Assembly (NCBI RefSeq): GCF_004123145.1
Contig: NZ_SDKC01000001.1
Span: forward strand, 1,817,501-1,881,500
DNA: 64,000 nt
Direction of reading: 5' to 3'
From: Blautia faecicola
Lineage (GTDB): Bacteria; Bacillota; Clostridia; Lachnospirales; Lachnospiraceae
The notes beneath the pieces are model-generated. The model was not told where the DNA came from, ran no database searches, and was given only the letters and a program-made list of their open reading frames with translations. Below are positions 38,173-45,791 of this stretch, piece by piece. The position numbers and the translations under genes are program-made. Within the stretch, counting starts at the first letter, position 1. Every line of letters starts with the position of its first letter.

Positions 38173-38313
38173 CTATTTCACCAGTTTAAATGTCTTTTCC
38201 AGCATAAAGAACATCAGAATCAGGAAGAACAATACATAAACCGGAAGTAAACCGACAGAAATATGGTTTGCGATCAGTCCGAACAGCGGCGGCATAAAAG
38301 TAGATCCCACATA
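38173..38313 (-). pseudogene. MFS transporter, 3' fragment (split by IS)
   Basis: The last 46 or so codons of an MFS transporter, reading YVGSTFMPPLFGLIANHIS and ending LEKTFKLVK. The rest of the gene is at 40140-41163. Removing the IS and one copy of the CATA repeat rejoins MASAYVGSTFMPP in frame and gives 386 codons, the usual MFS length. Confidence 0.88.
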
Positions 38314-38379
38314 CGCTGATTGTCAAGGTAGTTGTCAGTAAAAATTTATATTTTTTGTTCGTGCAGGTTATCAGATATT

Positions 38380-38445
38380 GTTCTGTACCTGACGTGAGTA
38401 TCAATAAATGATCTAATTTATTGGCAATCACGTCAGGCACAGAAC
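38380..38445. repeat. Long hairpin at the IS end
   Basis: Arms GTTCTGTACCTGACGTGA and TCACGTCAGGCACAGAAC pair with a single mismatch, with a further AATAAAT/ATTTATT stem inside. It lies between the transposase stop (38482) and the IS end, so it probably ends transposase transcription or blocks read-in from outside. Confidence 0.7.
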
Positions 38446-38481
38446 CCTGCTTGAGCGCTAGCATTTTGAATGAATTGATTT

Positions 38482-39567
38482 TTATGATACAGCAGTCTTT
38501 TCAGCTTCTGTTTCAAGCTGCTCCGGCATCTTATCCGGATTCAGATACACTGTATCTGGAAGACTCCAGTCACGGGTTGCACGTCCATTCCAACGTTCTG
38601 GATGCTCTGCTTTGGCAGCTTCGTAGACCTCTTTGCGTTTGGCCAGTATCTTATCAGACAAGCCGCTGCGGCGCTGGTATGGAGTAAGAAACTTCAACCC
38701 ACTGTGATGGTGATCGTGGTTATACCACTTTACAAACAGGCTGACCCATTCCCGTGCCTCTTCCAGTGTTCCAAATCCTTTGGGCTGATAATTCGGACGA
38801 TACTTCAGCGTTTTGAATAGGCTTTCGGCGTATGGATTATCATTGCTCACACGCGGTCTGCTGTTTGAAGGGGTGATTCCAAGCTGATACAGTGTCGCCA
38901 GCATTGTTGCCCCTTTCATGGGTGAGCCGTTATCAGAATGTAACACTAACGGTTCTGTAGTGAGCCGGCCTTGTTTCAGACAGATCCTTTTGATCAAGCT
39001 GCTGGCACAGTCTGCACTTTCTTCTTCGTAGACTTCCCAGCCAACGATACTACGGTCATAAAGGTCTGAAAAAAGGTACAGGTAATAAAACATCCCTTTA
39101 TGTGGTCCATTCAGATAAGTGATATCCCACATATACACCTGATTCGGAGCTGTTGCGCTGTATGTAGATGGACGGTTGTGTTTTGGTGCTTCGCTGCGTC
39201 CACGATGATTTAACATTTTTTCTTCCCGCAATACACGGTAAAAGGTTGATTCAGAGGCAACATAAATCCCCTCATCGGCTAATGCAGGAACGATCTCACA
39301 TGGTGCCATGCTTGCGTATTCTGGCCTGTTACAGATACTTATGATCTCCCGGCGTATCTCTGCCGATATCTTATTTGCAGGATCCGAGTGATCTGCTGAA
39401 GGACGTCCATCCCCATAGGAATCCGTATCTGTCTTTCGTTTTTTCCAACGGTAGAAAGTCCGTTCCGTGATCCCGAGACGGTCACATGCCTTTTTGCAGG
39501 TAGCCCCCGATGCAATGGCCTCATCGATCAGCAGTACAGCAGTTTCGCGGTCTGGGGCGCTGATCAT
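38482..39567 (-). CDS. IS3-family transposase OrfB
   Basis: 361 residues. N-terminal HTH (ACDRLGITERTFYRWKKRK), then an rve integrase core with the DDE triad in MWDITYLNG, VLHSDNGSPMKG and NPYAESLFKTLKY. The C-terminal tail after LTPYQRRSGL is longer than in IS150-type enzymes. Starts within the ATGA that ends orfA, indicating translational coupling instead of the ribosomal frameshift usual in the IS3 family. Confidence 0.92.
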   Translation of the reverse strand: MISAPDRETAVLLIDEAIASGATCKKACDRLGITERTFYRWKKRKTDTDSYGDGRPSADHSDPANKISAEIRREIISICNRPEYASMAPCEIVPALADEGIYVASESTFYRVLREEKMLNHRGRSEAPKHNRPSTYSATAPNQVYMWDITYLNGPHKGMFYYLYLFSDLYDRSIVGWEVYEEESADCASSLIKRICLKQGRLTTEPLVLHSDNGSPMKGATMLATLYQLGITPSNSRPRVSNDNPYAESLFKTLKYRPNYQPKGFGTLEEAREWVSLFVKWYNHDHHHSGLKFLTPYQRRSGLSDKILAKRKEVYEAAKAEHPERWNGRATRDWSLPDTVYLNPDKMPEQLETEAEKTAVS

Positions 39568-40058
39568 TCGTCCTCTGGATCCCCCCAGATCGCATTTGCT
39601 TTTTTTGACAGTACAAGTAAAGCTGCCGCTTCCGCAAGAGCTTTTTCCTTGCGCTGTAATTCTTTTTCAAGTTTTCTGCGTTCTTTTTCAGAATCCTTGA
39701 GTTCACGGTTAAGCCGGGAAGCTTCCTTCGCGATACCGCCATTTGCATTCATGCAGGCATCTTTCCAGGCTTTGATCTGTTCAATATAAAGTCCTTTTTT
39801 ACGGGCATACTCAGCAAGTTCCGTCTCATTCATGCTTGCTGTTTCAACGACAACTAAAAATTTGTCCTGTGTGCTCCAGTCGTCAGGGACAGCATCTGTA
39901 CCAGGAGCGGCATAACCTTCCTTTCTGGCTTTATCCCGCCAGTTACGAAGTGTCTGTTCAGAGATACCTTCTTCCCTGGAAATCTTGGTAATGGATTCAT
40001 TGTTTGGTGGAAGCATCCTTCTAAGGAGTGCATCCTTTAATTCTGGACTATAGTTCAT
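39564..40058 (-). CDS. IS3-family transposase OrfA
   Basis: 164 residues from the ATG at 40058 (GGAAGGAGC site). A transposase_8-like HTH lies at the N-terminus (ALLRRMLPPNNESITKISRE, then EQTLRNWRDKAR), and a long coiled coil at 105-150 (NRELKDSEKERRKLEKELQ). It binds the IS ends and partners OrfB. Confidence 0.9.
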   Translation of the reverse strand: MNYSPELKDALLRRMLPPNNESITKISREEGISEQTLRNWRDKARKEGYAAPGTDAVPDDWSTQDKFLVVVETASMNETELAEYARKKGLYIEQIKAWKDACMNANGGIAKEASRLNRELKDSEKERRKLEKELQRKEKALAEAAALLVLSKKANAIWGDPEDE

Positions 40059-40139
40059 AGTGAAAGCTCCTTCCTGTGATGGCTCTATACTACCACAAAA
40101 GTAATTATCTTTCACTGACAACTATCCTAACACACAGGG

Positions 40140-41163
40140 CATAAGCACTTGCCATCTGGATACCGATGATCGCCTGGGAGTTCTTCTCTCCGAAATTGGA
40201 CGGTGTTGCATGGATGATAGATGGATAAATCGGTGCACAGCCAAGTCCCATAATAACCAGACCAAACAGTGCAAATTCATCGATGGATACCGGTAACAAC
40301 ATACCGATACATCCAACAAGAATGATAGCGATGCCCAGACGAATCATCTTGTGGTCTCCCATTTTTTCTGTAATAAAGCCTGCCAGAAATCTTCCAAGTG
40401 TGATACCGATGCAAAACAGGGACGCAAAGGCTGCTGCACGTTCCGCAGAGATTCCCTTTGCTCCTACCAGATAGCTGCTTCCCCACAGAATCACTGCTGA
40501 TTCCAGTGCACAATAGGAGAAAAATCCAAGAAGAAGATTCGGAACGCCTTTGATCTTCAGTGCACCTTTGATTCCTACCATCTCTTCTTCTGCCTTTTCT
40601 TCCTGCGCAGTTTCTTTTTTATTCACCTTCCATATCGGCAGTGTCACGAAAAGAATCAATGTTATTCCGATCTGGATGAAAGATACCATGCGATATCCGT
40701 TCTGCCACACCGATGTGGTCAGTGCATAACTCATCACATACGGACTGATAATGGTTCCCAGTCCCCAGAAACAATGCAGCCAGCTCATATGCCTGGAGTT
40801 ATAATGAAGCGCTACATAGTTGTTCAGTGCAGCATCAATCGCTCCCGCACCCAGTCCATAGGGAATGGCCCATAGACAGAGCATCCAGAAGGCGCTTGCC
40901 GTTGAAAATCCGAATAATGCGATTGCAGTAAGCATCACGCTGAACACAGTTACAATCTGTGTACCGAATTTCTTTGTCAGACGCTCAGACATCAAACTGG
41001 AACAGATAGTTCCTCCGGAAATAATCATAGTTACCAGACCCGCATAAGACAGCGGAACCTGAAAAGCCTTGTGCATCACCGACCAGGCAGAACCCAGAAG
41101 GGAATCTGGCAGTCCGAGACTGATAAATGCCAGATAAATCAACAGTAGTAATAGTGTATACAT
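40140..41163 (-). pseudogene. MFS transporter, 5' part (split by IS)
   Basis: The first ~340 codons of a major facilitator transporter, starting at the ATG at 41163 with a GAAGGAG site. Eleven or so hydrophobic segments are visible, with LAFISLGLPDSLLGSAWSV at the start and the loop around KVNKKETAQEEKAEEEM between the halves. After MASAYA the IS is read and the frame ends at REIVVSER-like junction sequence, so helix 12 is lost. The gene lies downstream of a UbiD-UbiX-LpdD operon in the same direction; uptake of an aromatic acid or export of its product would fit but is only inferred. Confidence 0.88.
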
Positions 41164-41188
41164 CTTTTTCTCCTTCTCTTTCATAGTA

Positions 41189-41236
41189 CAACCGACGATG
41201 GAAAAGGGCGTCCCAAAGGTTTTCCATCGCCGGTTG
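41189..41236. promoter_or_regulatory. Strong hairpin upstream of the MFS gene
   Basis: Arms CAACCGACGATGGAAAA (41189-41205) and TTTTCCATCGCCGGTTG (41220-41236) pair with one mismatch, 26 bases before the MFS start. No T-run follows on the minus strand, so it is more likely an operator, RNA processing site or 5' stabiliser than a terminator. Confidence 0.6.
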
Positions 41237-41430
41237 ACATTTGTTTTCTATCTATTACTATACGTTAAAATATATGACTTGTCACGGGAAAATTTGTGAT
41301 TATCAGAGAAATTATTGATATTGTTGCCGGTTATTCAAAATTCGCTGACACACTGTACGAGATATTGCCGTAGAGTATCAGTTCGATATTTGCTATACCG
41401 GGTAAACTAATGGATCTCCGAACCCGTCTG

Positions 41431-41850
41431 TTATTTAGAATCCTCATTCCGTTTCTTAATGTGTCGAATGACAATATTTCCCATTTCTTCTACGGTTCGC
41501 ATAATTTCTTGAATCTCGTCTTTTGTAATCTGATCAATATGCACACCTCCGGTACATACCACTGTAGTCTTGCATGCGGCACAGATCTGCTCGGAAAGTT
41601 TCCGGCACAGATACTCATCTTTGTGTCCGGTCAGATTCAGTACGGAAGACGTGGCACTGTAACTACCATCGCCTGTCAGGGAGGTGCGTGGAACAGACTG
41701 GATCACGCAGCCAATATGCGGTTTCTGCCCGCCTTCCACACTTACCAGAAGATCCTGCCCTAGTTTCTTTGCACTGACCTGCAGCATATATCCGCATACT
41801 TCACGTTGGACTGTAAAAATTTTTTCTGTGAGTTCTATAATCCCGTCCAT
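41431..41850 (-). CDS. LpdD-like protein of the UbiD decarboxylase operon
   Basis: 139 residues, starting at 41850 with an AAAGGAG site and overlapping the end of the UbiX gene by 16 bases. The sequence (VCGYMLQVSAKKLGQDLLVSV, PHIGCVIQSVPR, VVCTGGVHIDQITKDEI) resembles LpdD, the small third gene of gallate decarboxylase operons, proposed to act as a prenylated-flavin chaperone. Together with UbiD and UbiX it makes an lpdCBD-type set. Name given by context and resemblance. Confidence 0.75.
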   Translation of the reverse strand: MDGIIELTEKIFTVQREVCGYMLQVSAKKLGQDLLVSVEGGQKPHIGCVIQSVPRTSLTGDGSYSATSSVLNLTGHKDEYLCRKLSEQICAACKTTVVCTGGVHIDQITKDEIQEIMRTVEEMGNIVIRHIKKRNEDSK

Positions 41851-42404
41851 CTTCGATACTCCTTTGCCTCGATGCCAAAAGGTTCCAGCAATTTTGCAGC
41901 CAGATGATAGACCATTTCATCAATACTCTCCGGACAATGATAGAAAGTCATCATCGGCGGAATGATCCGAACGCCCGGCATCATCGAAAGTTCCTGCAGA
42001 TTCCGGAGATGAATCGGACTGAGTGGTGCCTCTCTTGCTGCAAGTACCAGCGGTCGCTGTTCTTTGATCGTCACATCGGCTGCACGAAGAAGAAGGTTTT
42101 CCGCATAGCCGCTGTGGATGCCGGCAATCGTTTTCATACTACACGGAACGATCACCATCCCGGCTGTCTGGAACGAACCACTGGCCGGTCCGGCTCCTAT
42201 TTCTTCCGGTTTTAACACATGATCCGCCAGCGCTTCCACTTCTTCTACTTTCCACGTTGTTTCTGATTCCAGCGTCAGACGCGCACTTTCTGTCATGATC
42301 AGATACGATTCAAATTCTTCCGATTCCCGGATAATTTCCAGACATTTGATCAGTAGCGGCTGACCGCTGGCTCCGGTAGCGCCTACGATGATTCGCTTTT
42401 TCAT
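41835..42404 (-). CDS. ubiX: UbiX-family flavin prenyltransferase
   Basis: 189 residues. UbiX joins dimethylallyl phosphate to FMN to make prenyl-FMN, the cofactor of UbiD decarboxylases. The flavin-binding IIVGATGASGQPLL starts at residue 4; VIVPCSMKTIAGI (near 85-97), LVLAAREAPLSPIHL (near 125) and PPMMTFYHCP (near 150) are typical. AAGGAG site upstream. It sits 33 bases after the UbiD gene and overlaps the LpdD gene, so supply of cofactor and enzyme is coupled. Confidence 0.93.
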   Translation of the reverse strand: MKKRIIVGATGASGQPLLIKCLEIIRESEEFESYLIMTESARLTLESETTWKVEEVEALADHVLKPEEIGAGPASGSFQTAGMVIVPCSMKTIAGIHSGYAENLLLRAADVTIKEQRPLVLAAREAPLSPIHLRNLQELSMMPGVRIIPPMMTFYHCPESIDEMVYHLAAKLLEPFGIEAKEYRRWTGL

Positions 42405-42436
42405 TTTTCTACTCCTTGCATCATGATAGATTCCGG

Positions 42437-43912
42437 TTATTTATCGGTGTGTTTCAGCCATTTTTCCGAATCCACTTCCATAAAGTTTGCACGTTCAAAC
42501 CGATGTTTCTGATCATATGGCACGGTACAGTCAAAAATCGTCTTGCAGGCAATTCCATGATCCCGGATGCTGGAAGAACAGGTCGGATCATTGGACGGAT
42601 CCAGCGGATGACAGCGAACCCCCGGAATCGTAATAATATCTGCATCCCCCTGAAAACGGGTATTCATCGCCCACAGTACATCACTCATATCAAAACAGTC
42701 AACATCTTCATCCACCAGAAATACATGTTTCAGCTCACTGAATGCCGAAAATGCCAGCAACGCAGCCTGTCGCTGTCTTCCCTCATCGCTGGCTGTCAGT
42801 TTCTTAAACTGCAAAACTGCCATGTATTTTCCACCACCTGCGGAACAGCAGTATACATTCTGCAATCTGCCCGGCATCGCTTTTTCTACCATTCCGTAGA
42901 TACTTGCCTCTGTCGGAATACCTGCCATGGAAACATGTTCTTCACTTGGTCCGATACAGGTCTGCATGATCGGGTTCTTCCGATGGGTAACAGCGGTTAC
43001 TTTGATCAGCCAGCACTGATCGCTTGCCGGTCCGGTATATCCCGGAAATTCCGGCATCGCATATCCGGTATGGCTGTTCTGATCTTCCTGTACGCGGACA
43101 CCCGGAATCACTTCACCCTCTATGACATATTCCGCATTGGCAATGGCACGTTCTTTTACGGTAACACAGTCGCACAGAACAACCGGTTCTTTCCGAAGAG
43201 CTCCGGCAACCGAAAGCTCATCATAGCCAAGCGGTGTTGTCGGCGGCTCAAAACAGGATCCGATCTCAATCGCCGGATCCACACCGATACTGATCGAGAT
43301 TGGCAATTTCTGTCCCAGTGCCTCTGCACGTTCTGCCATCGCTCCGATATGTCTTGCTCCCGGTGTAAAGAAAATCGATAATTCATCTTTGCCCTGAATG
43401 CACAGACGATGAATCGTCACATCGTGAACGCCGGTATCCGGATGGGTGGCATAACACATACCAAGAGTGATATACGGACCTGCATCATCCGGTGTATTGG
43501 TCGGTGCCGGAACCAGACGGTACAAGTCAAAATCAGGATCTGTCGCTTTATGTACCACTTCCTGACACGGTGCTGCCGCCTTCGTGACTATCGGAGGAAT
43601 TGGATTTGCCACACTTTCGTATAACATCTTGCCAAGATCTTCCGGCTGGCAGTCCAGCAGTGCTGCCACTCTTTTTCTGCTCGCCAGAAGTCCGATCGCT
43701 ACTTTTGCGTCCGGGTGACCTTTTACCTTGTTAAATATCATCGCCGGACCTTCTTTTGTCGGTCGTTTTACGGTTCCACCGGCTCCCACATAACGATACA
43801 CACCGGCCAGTTCTGCCATTGGATCTACTTCCACATCCGTCTCAACCAGCTGCCCCGGCATACTTTCCAGAAGCTTCAGGGCACTTCTCAAATCTCTTAC
43901 TTTCTGTTCCAT
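42437..43912 (-). CDS. UbiD-family prenyl-FMN-dependent decarboxylase
   Basis: 491 residues, the usual UbiD length. It removes the carboxyl group from an aromatic or alpha,beta-unsaturated acid, or catalyses the reverse. N-terminal LRSALKLLESMPGQLVETD, the EGPAMIFNKVKGHPDAKVAIGLL motif, and a central TIHRLCIQGKDELSIFF and GARHIG region are typical, with VDEDVDCFDMSDVLWAMNTR in the C-terminal part. The UbiX-LpdD genes behind it suggest a phenolic acid (gallate, protocatechuate or 4-hydroxybenzoate) decarboxylase. Divergent LysR gene 156 bases away. Confidence 0.93.
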   Translation of the reverse strand: MEQKVRDLRSALKLLESMPGQLVETDVEVDPMAELAGVYRYVGAGGTVKRPTKEGPAMIFNKVKGHPDAKVAIGLLASRKRVAALLDCQPEDLGKMLYESVANPIPPIVTKAAAPCQEVVHKATDPDFDLYRLVPAPTNTPDDAGPYITLGMCYATHPDTGVHDVTIHRLCIQGKDELSIFFTPGARHIGAMAERAEALGQKLPISISIGVDPAIEIGSCFEPPTTPLGYDELSVAGALRKEPVVLCDCVTVKERAIANAEYVIEGEVIPGVRVQEDQNSHTGYAMPEFPGYTGPASDQCWLIKVTAVTHRKNPIMQTCIGPSEEHVSMAGIPTEASIYGMVEKAMPGRLQNVYCCSAGGGKYMAVLQFKKLTASDEGRQRQAALLAFSAFSELKHVFLVDEDVDCFDMSDVLWAMNTRFQGDADIITIPGVRCHPLDPSNDPTCSSSIRDHGIACKTIFDCTVPYDQKHRFERANFMEVDSEKWLKHTDK

Positions 43913-43965
43913 AGGATTGCTGCCTTTCTCTTATTTTCTTTATAAAATGCATTTTCTGATAAATT

Positions 43966-43994
43966 ATTTTAAATAGATTCTCATAGCGAATCAA
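43966..43994 (-). promoter_or_regulatory. Promoter of the UbiD operon with LysR box
   Basis: On the minus strand TTGATT (43989-43994) and TAAAAT (43966-43971) are 17 bases apart. GATTC-N7-GAATC (43976-43992) lies within the promoter and has the T-N11-A form of LysR boxes, so the divergent LysR protein is the likely controller. Confidence 0.7.
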
Positions 43995-44068
43995 TTCTTT
44001 TTGTGATATGATTAATTCCAGAATGGAATGAAACGAAACAATACAATACGAAATCGGGAGGATTTTAC

Positions 44069-44956
44069 ATGACTTTTGAACAGATTGACTGCTTTATTGC
44101 TGCCGTACACGCAGATACCTTTTTTGATGCGGCAGAATTGCTCCATACAACCCAGTCTACTCTTTCCAAACAGATTCAGAAGCTGGAAAAAGAATTGAAT
44201 CTTCAACTCTTTGACCGCAGCCGTCGAAATGCAGTGCTGACACCCGCCGGAGAACTTTTTTATCAGGAAGCCCAGGAACTTTCCCGGCAATACCGGCAGA
44301 TGCTTTACCGGATGTCTCTGTATCAGACTGCCAAGGAACAGCAATTATCTGTGGGAACGCTTCCTGTACTCTCTCAGTATCATCTTACCGGAAGTTTCCG
44401 CCTGTTTCAGAAAGAACACCCAGAGATTTCTCTTGCTCTTACCGAGGTGGAAGAAAGCGAATTAATGGAAGGCATCGAAAAAAAGCGATTTGCCATGATT
44501 CTTGCCAGAGAATCTATGATCGATACGGAACATTATCATTTTTTTCCTATTGCAACCGACCGGATCTGTGTCATGCTTCCGGCAGATCATCCACTGGCAA
44601 CACGACAAAAGCTTTCTGTTACAGCACTGACCGATCAGTCTTTTCTGCTGATGCACCCATACACATCCATTTATCAGCTGTGTATGCAGATTTTTCAAAA
44701 TGCAGGTATTCATCCGTCGATTCTTCGCACTGCACGCGTAGAGTCTTTAATCAGTGCCGTTGCTGTCGGAGAAGGTATCAGCCTTTTTGCAGAGAGCAAT
44801 TTTCGTCTGTTTCAACATGAGGGCGTGATATCTGTTCCGTTGGAAGAATCACCGGTACTCCGGATTGGATTTGCATATAAAAAAGCCAGAGAATATACTC
44901 TGGCCATGGATTGTTTTTTACATTTTATGGCAAATGCACAAAATTCACAACAATAG
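44069..44956 (+). CDS. LysR-family transcriptional regulator (UbiD cluster)
   Basis: 295 residues with a GGGAGGA site upstream. Winged helix near the N-terminus (LLHTTQSTLSKQIQKLEKEL), then the effector domain (about 90-290). Divergent from the UbiD-UbiX-LpdD operon and next to a LysR-type box in that operon's promoter, as in known phenolic acid decarboxylase clusters. Ligand is probably the aromatic substrate, by inference. Confidence 0.9.
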   Translation: MTFEQIDCFIAAVHADTFFDAAELLHTTQSTLSKQIQKLEKELNLQLFDRSRRNAVLTPAGELFYQEAQELSRQYRQMLYRMSLYQTAKEQQLSVGTLPVLSQYHLTGSFRLFQKEHPEISLALTEVEESELMEGIEKKRFAMILARESMIDTEHYHFFPIATDRICVMLPADHPLATRQKLSVTALTDQSFLLMHPYTSIYQLCMQIFQNAGIHPSILRTARVESLISAVAVGEGISLFAESNFRLFQHEGVISVPLEESPVLRIGFAYKKAREYTLAMDCFLHFMANAQNSQQ

Positions 44957-45038
44957 CGAAGGATTGCCTTTTTTATATAAAATAAATCAAGGAGATTATT
45001 ATTATTTGCTCGGAAAAGATTGCTCAGTTCTTTTTTAT

Positions 45039-45540
45039 TTAACAAACTAGATAATCAAATTCTTCGATATTTTCAATCCCCATCTTTCTTAATACTTGAA
45101 TAGAGTATGCAATATCTTTTTCACAGTTATATCCTTGTATCCGAGGAACTCTCACTTTTATCTTGGATTGCGGAATTTGTGTACATAACATCTTTAGATT
45201 ATGAATTACATTTTCATTAGAACATCCAGTATAAAATTCATATATTCGTGAATTCATATCTTTAACATCAATGTGCCACACGTCTACAACATCAATAAGC
45301 TTTTCTATCTCATATGCCAATACATTTAGAGAGGTTTGAACATCTATGTTCCATTCTGGATATTGTTGATGAAATGCTCGAATAAAATCAGCATATAATA
45401 GTGGCTCTCCTCCGCCAAATGTAACCCCTCCATTTGACATTTCAAAATAAACCGCATCTTTTTCAATCATATGGCCAAGCTGAATATGTATTCAGATAGT
45501 TCCATCCCAAAGAGCTTTTTTCGTAAAACACTACCATTTT
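45039..45540 (-). pseudogene. Radical SAM activating-enzyme relic
   Basis: The last frame (45039-45470) reads MIEKDAVYFEMSNGGVTFGGGEPLLYADF, typical of glycyl-radical activating enzymes after their iron-sulfur segment, then VDVWHIDVKDMNSRIYEFYTG. Upstream the match continues in a different frame (VLRKKLFGMELSEYI), showing a one-base frameshift near 45490, then stops. The CxxxCxxC cluster-binding segment is gone. It is the decayed C-terminal half of such an enzyme, no partner glycyl-radical enzyme is present. Confidence 0.75.
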
Positions 45541-45791
45541 TTACATCCTCTCATATTTCTTTCATGTTCCTGACCTCATGAGCTGTCACCGACTTGCTCA
45601 CATGGATTGTCATCAGATTGATGAACTTTCTGTCATCCGTCCCCGCCTGAGTTCAGGCGGCAATGATGTTTATAGGGTTATGCTTCCAAGTGAATAATCC
45701 GGGCTCCGTGTCACTGCGGTCCGGACTTAGGAAACCGTAAATCCGTCTTGTACAATTACAGCCTTTGACCCGTAATTCGCATAAAGCAAAA
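45541..45791. other. Non-coding relic region with palindromes
   Basis: No intact gene is seen. It contains perfect palindromes CCGCCTGA/TCAGGCGG (45643-45660) and TCATCA/TGATGA (45610-45624), and a TCCGG...CCGGA pair near 45698. On the minus strand a short reading (DDRKFINLMTIHVSKSVT) has a protein-like look but stops soon. It may be the end of an old IS200/IS605-like element, but this is a weak guess. Confidence 0.35.

Larger units (their letters stand above)
38314..40139 (-). mobile_element. IS3-family insertion sequence inside the MFS gene
   Basis: 1826 bases with imperfect terminal inverted repeats: CGCTGATTGTCAAGGTAGTT at the left, and CCCTGTGTGTTAGGATAGTT reading in from the right, both followed by GTCAGT. 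The flanks repeat CATA (38310-38313 and 40140-40143). Excision with one CATA restores the transporter frame, which sets the ends. It holds orfA and orfB coupled by ATGA overlap and a long hairpin past orfB. Both genes look intact, so this copy may be active. Confidence 0.9.

Noticed and set aside
42416-43381. A long open frame opposite the UbiD gene (321 codons)
   Set aside because: It is antisense to a clear UbiD coding sequence, rich in Cys/His/Arg and without a ribosome site or family resemblance.
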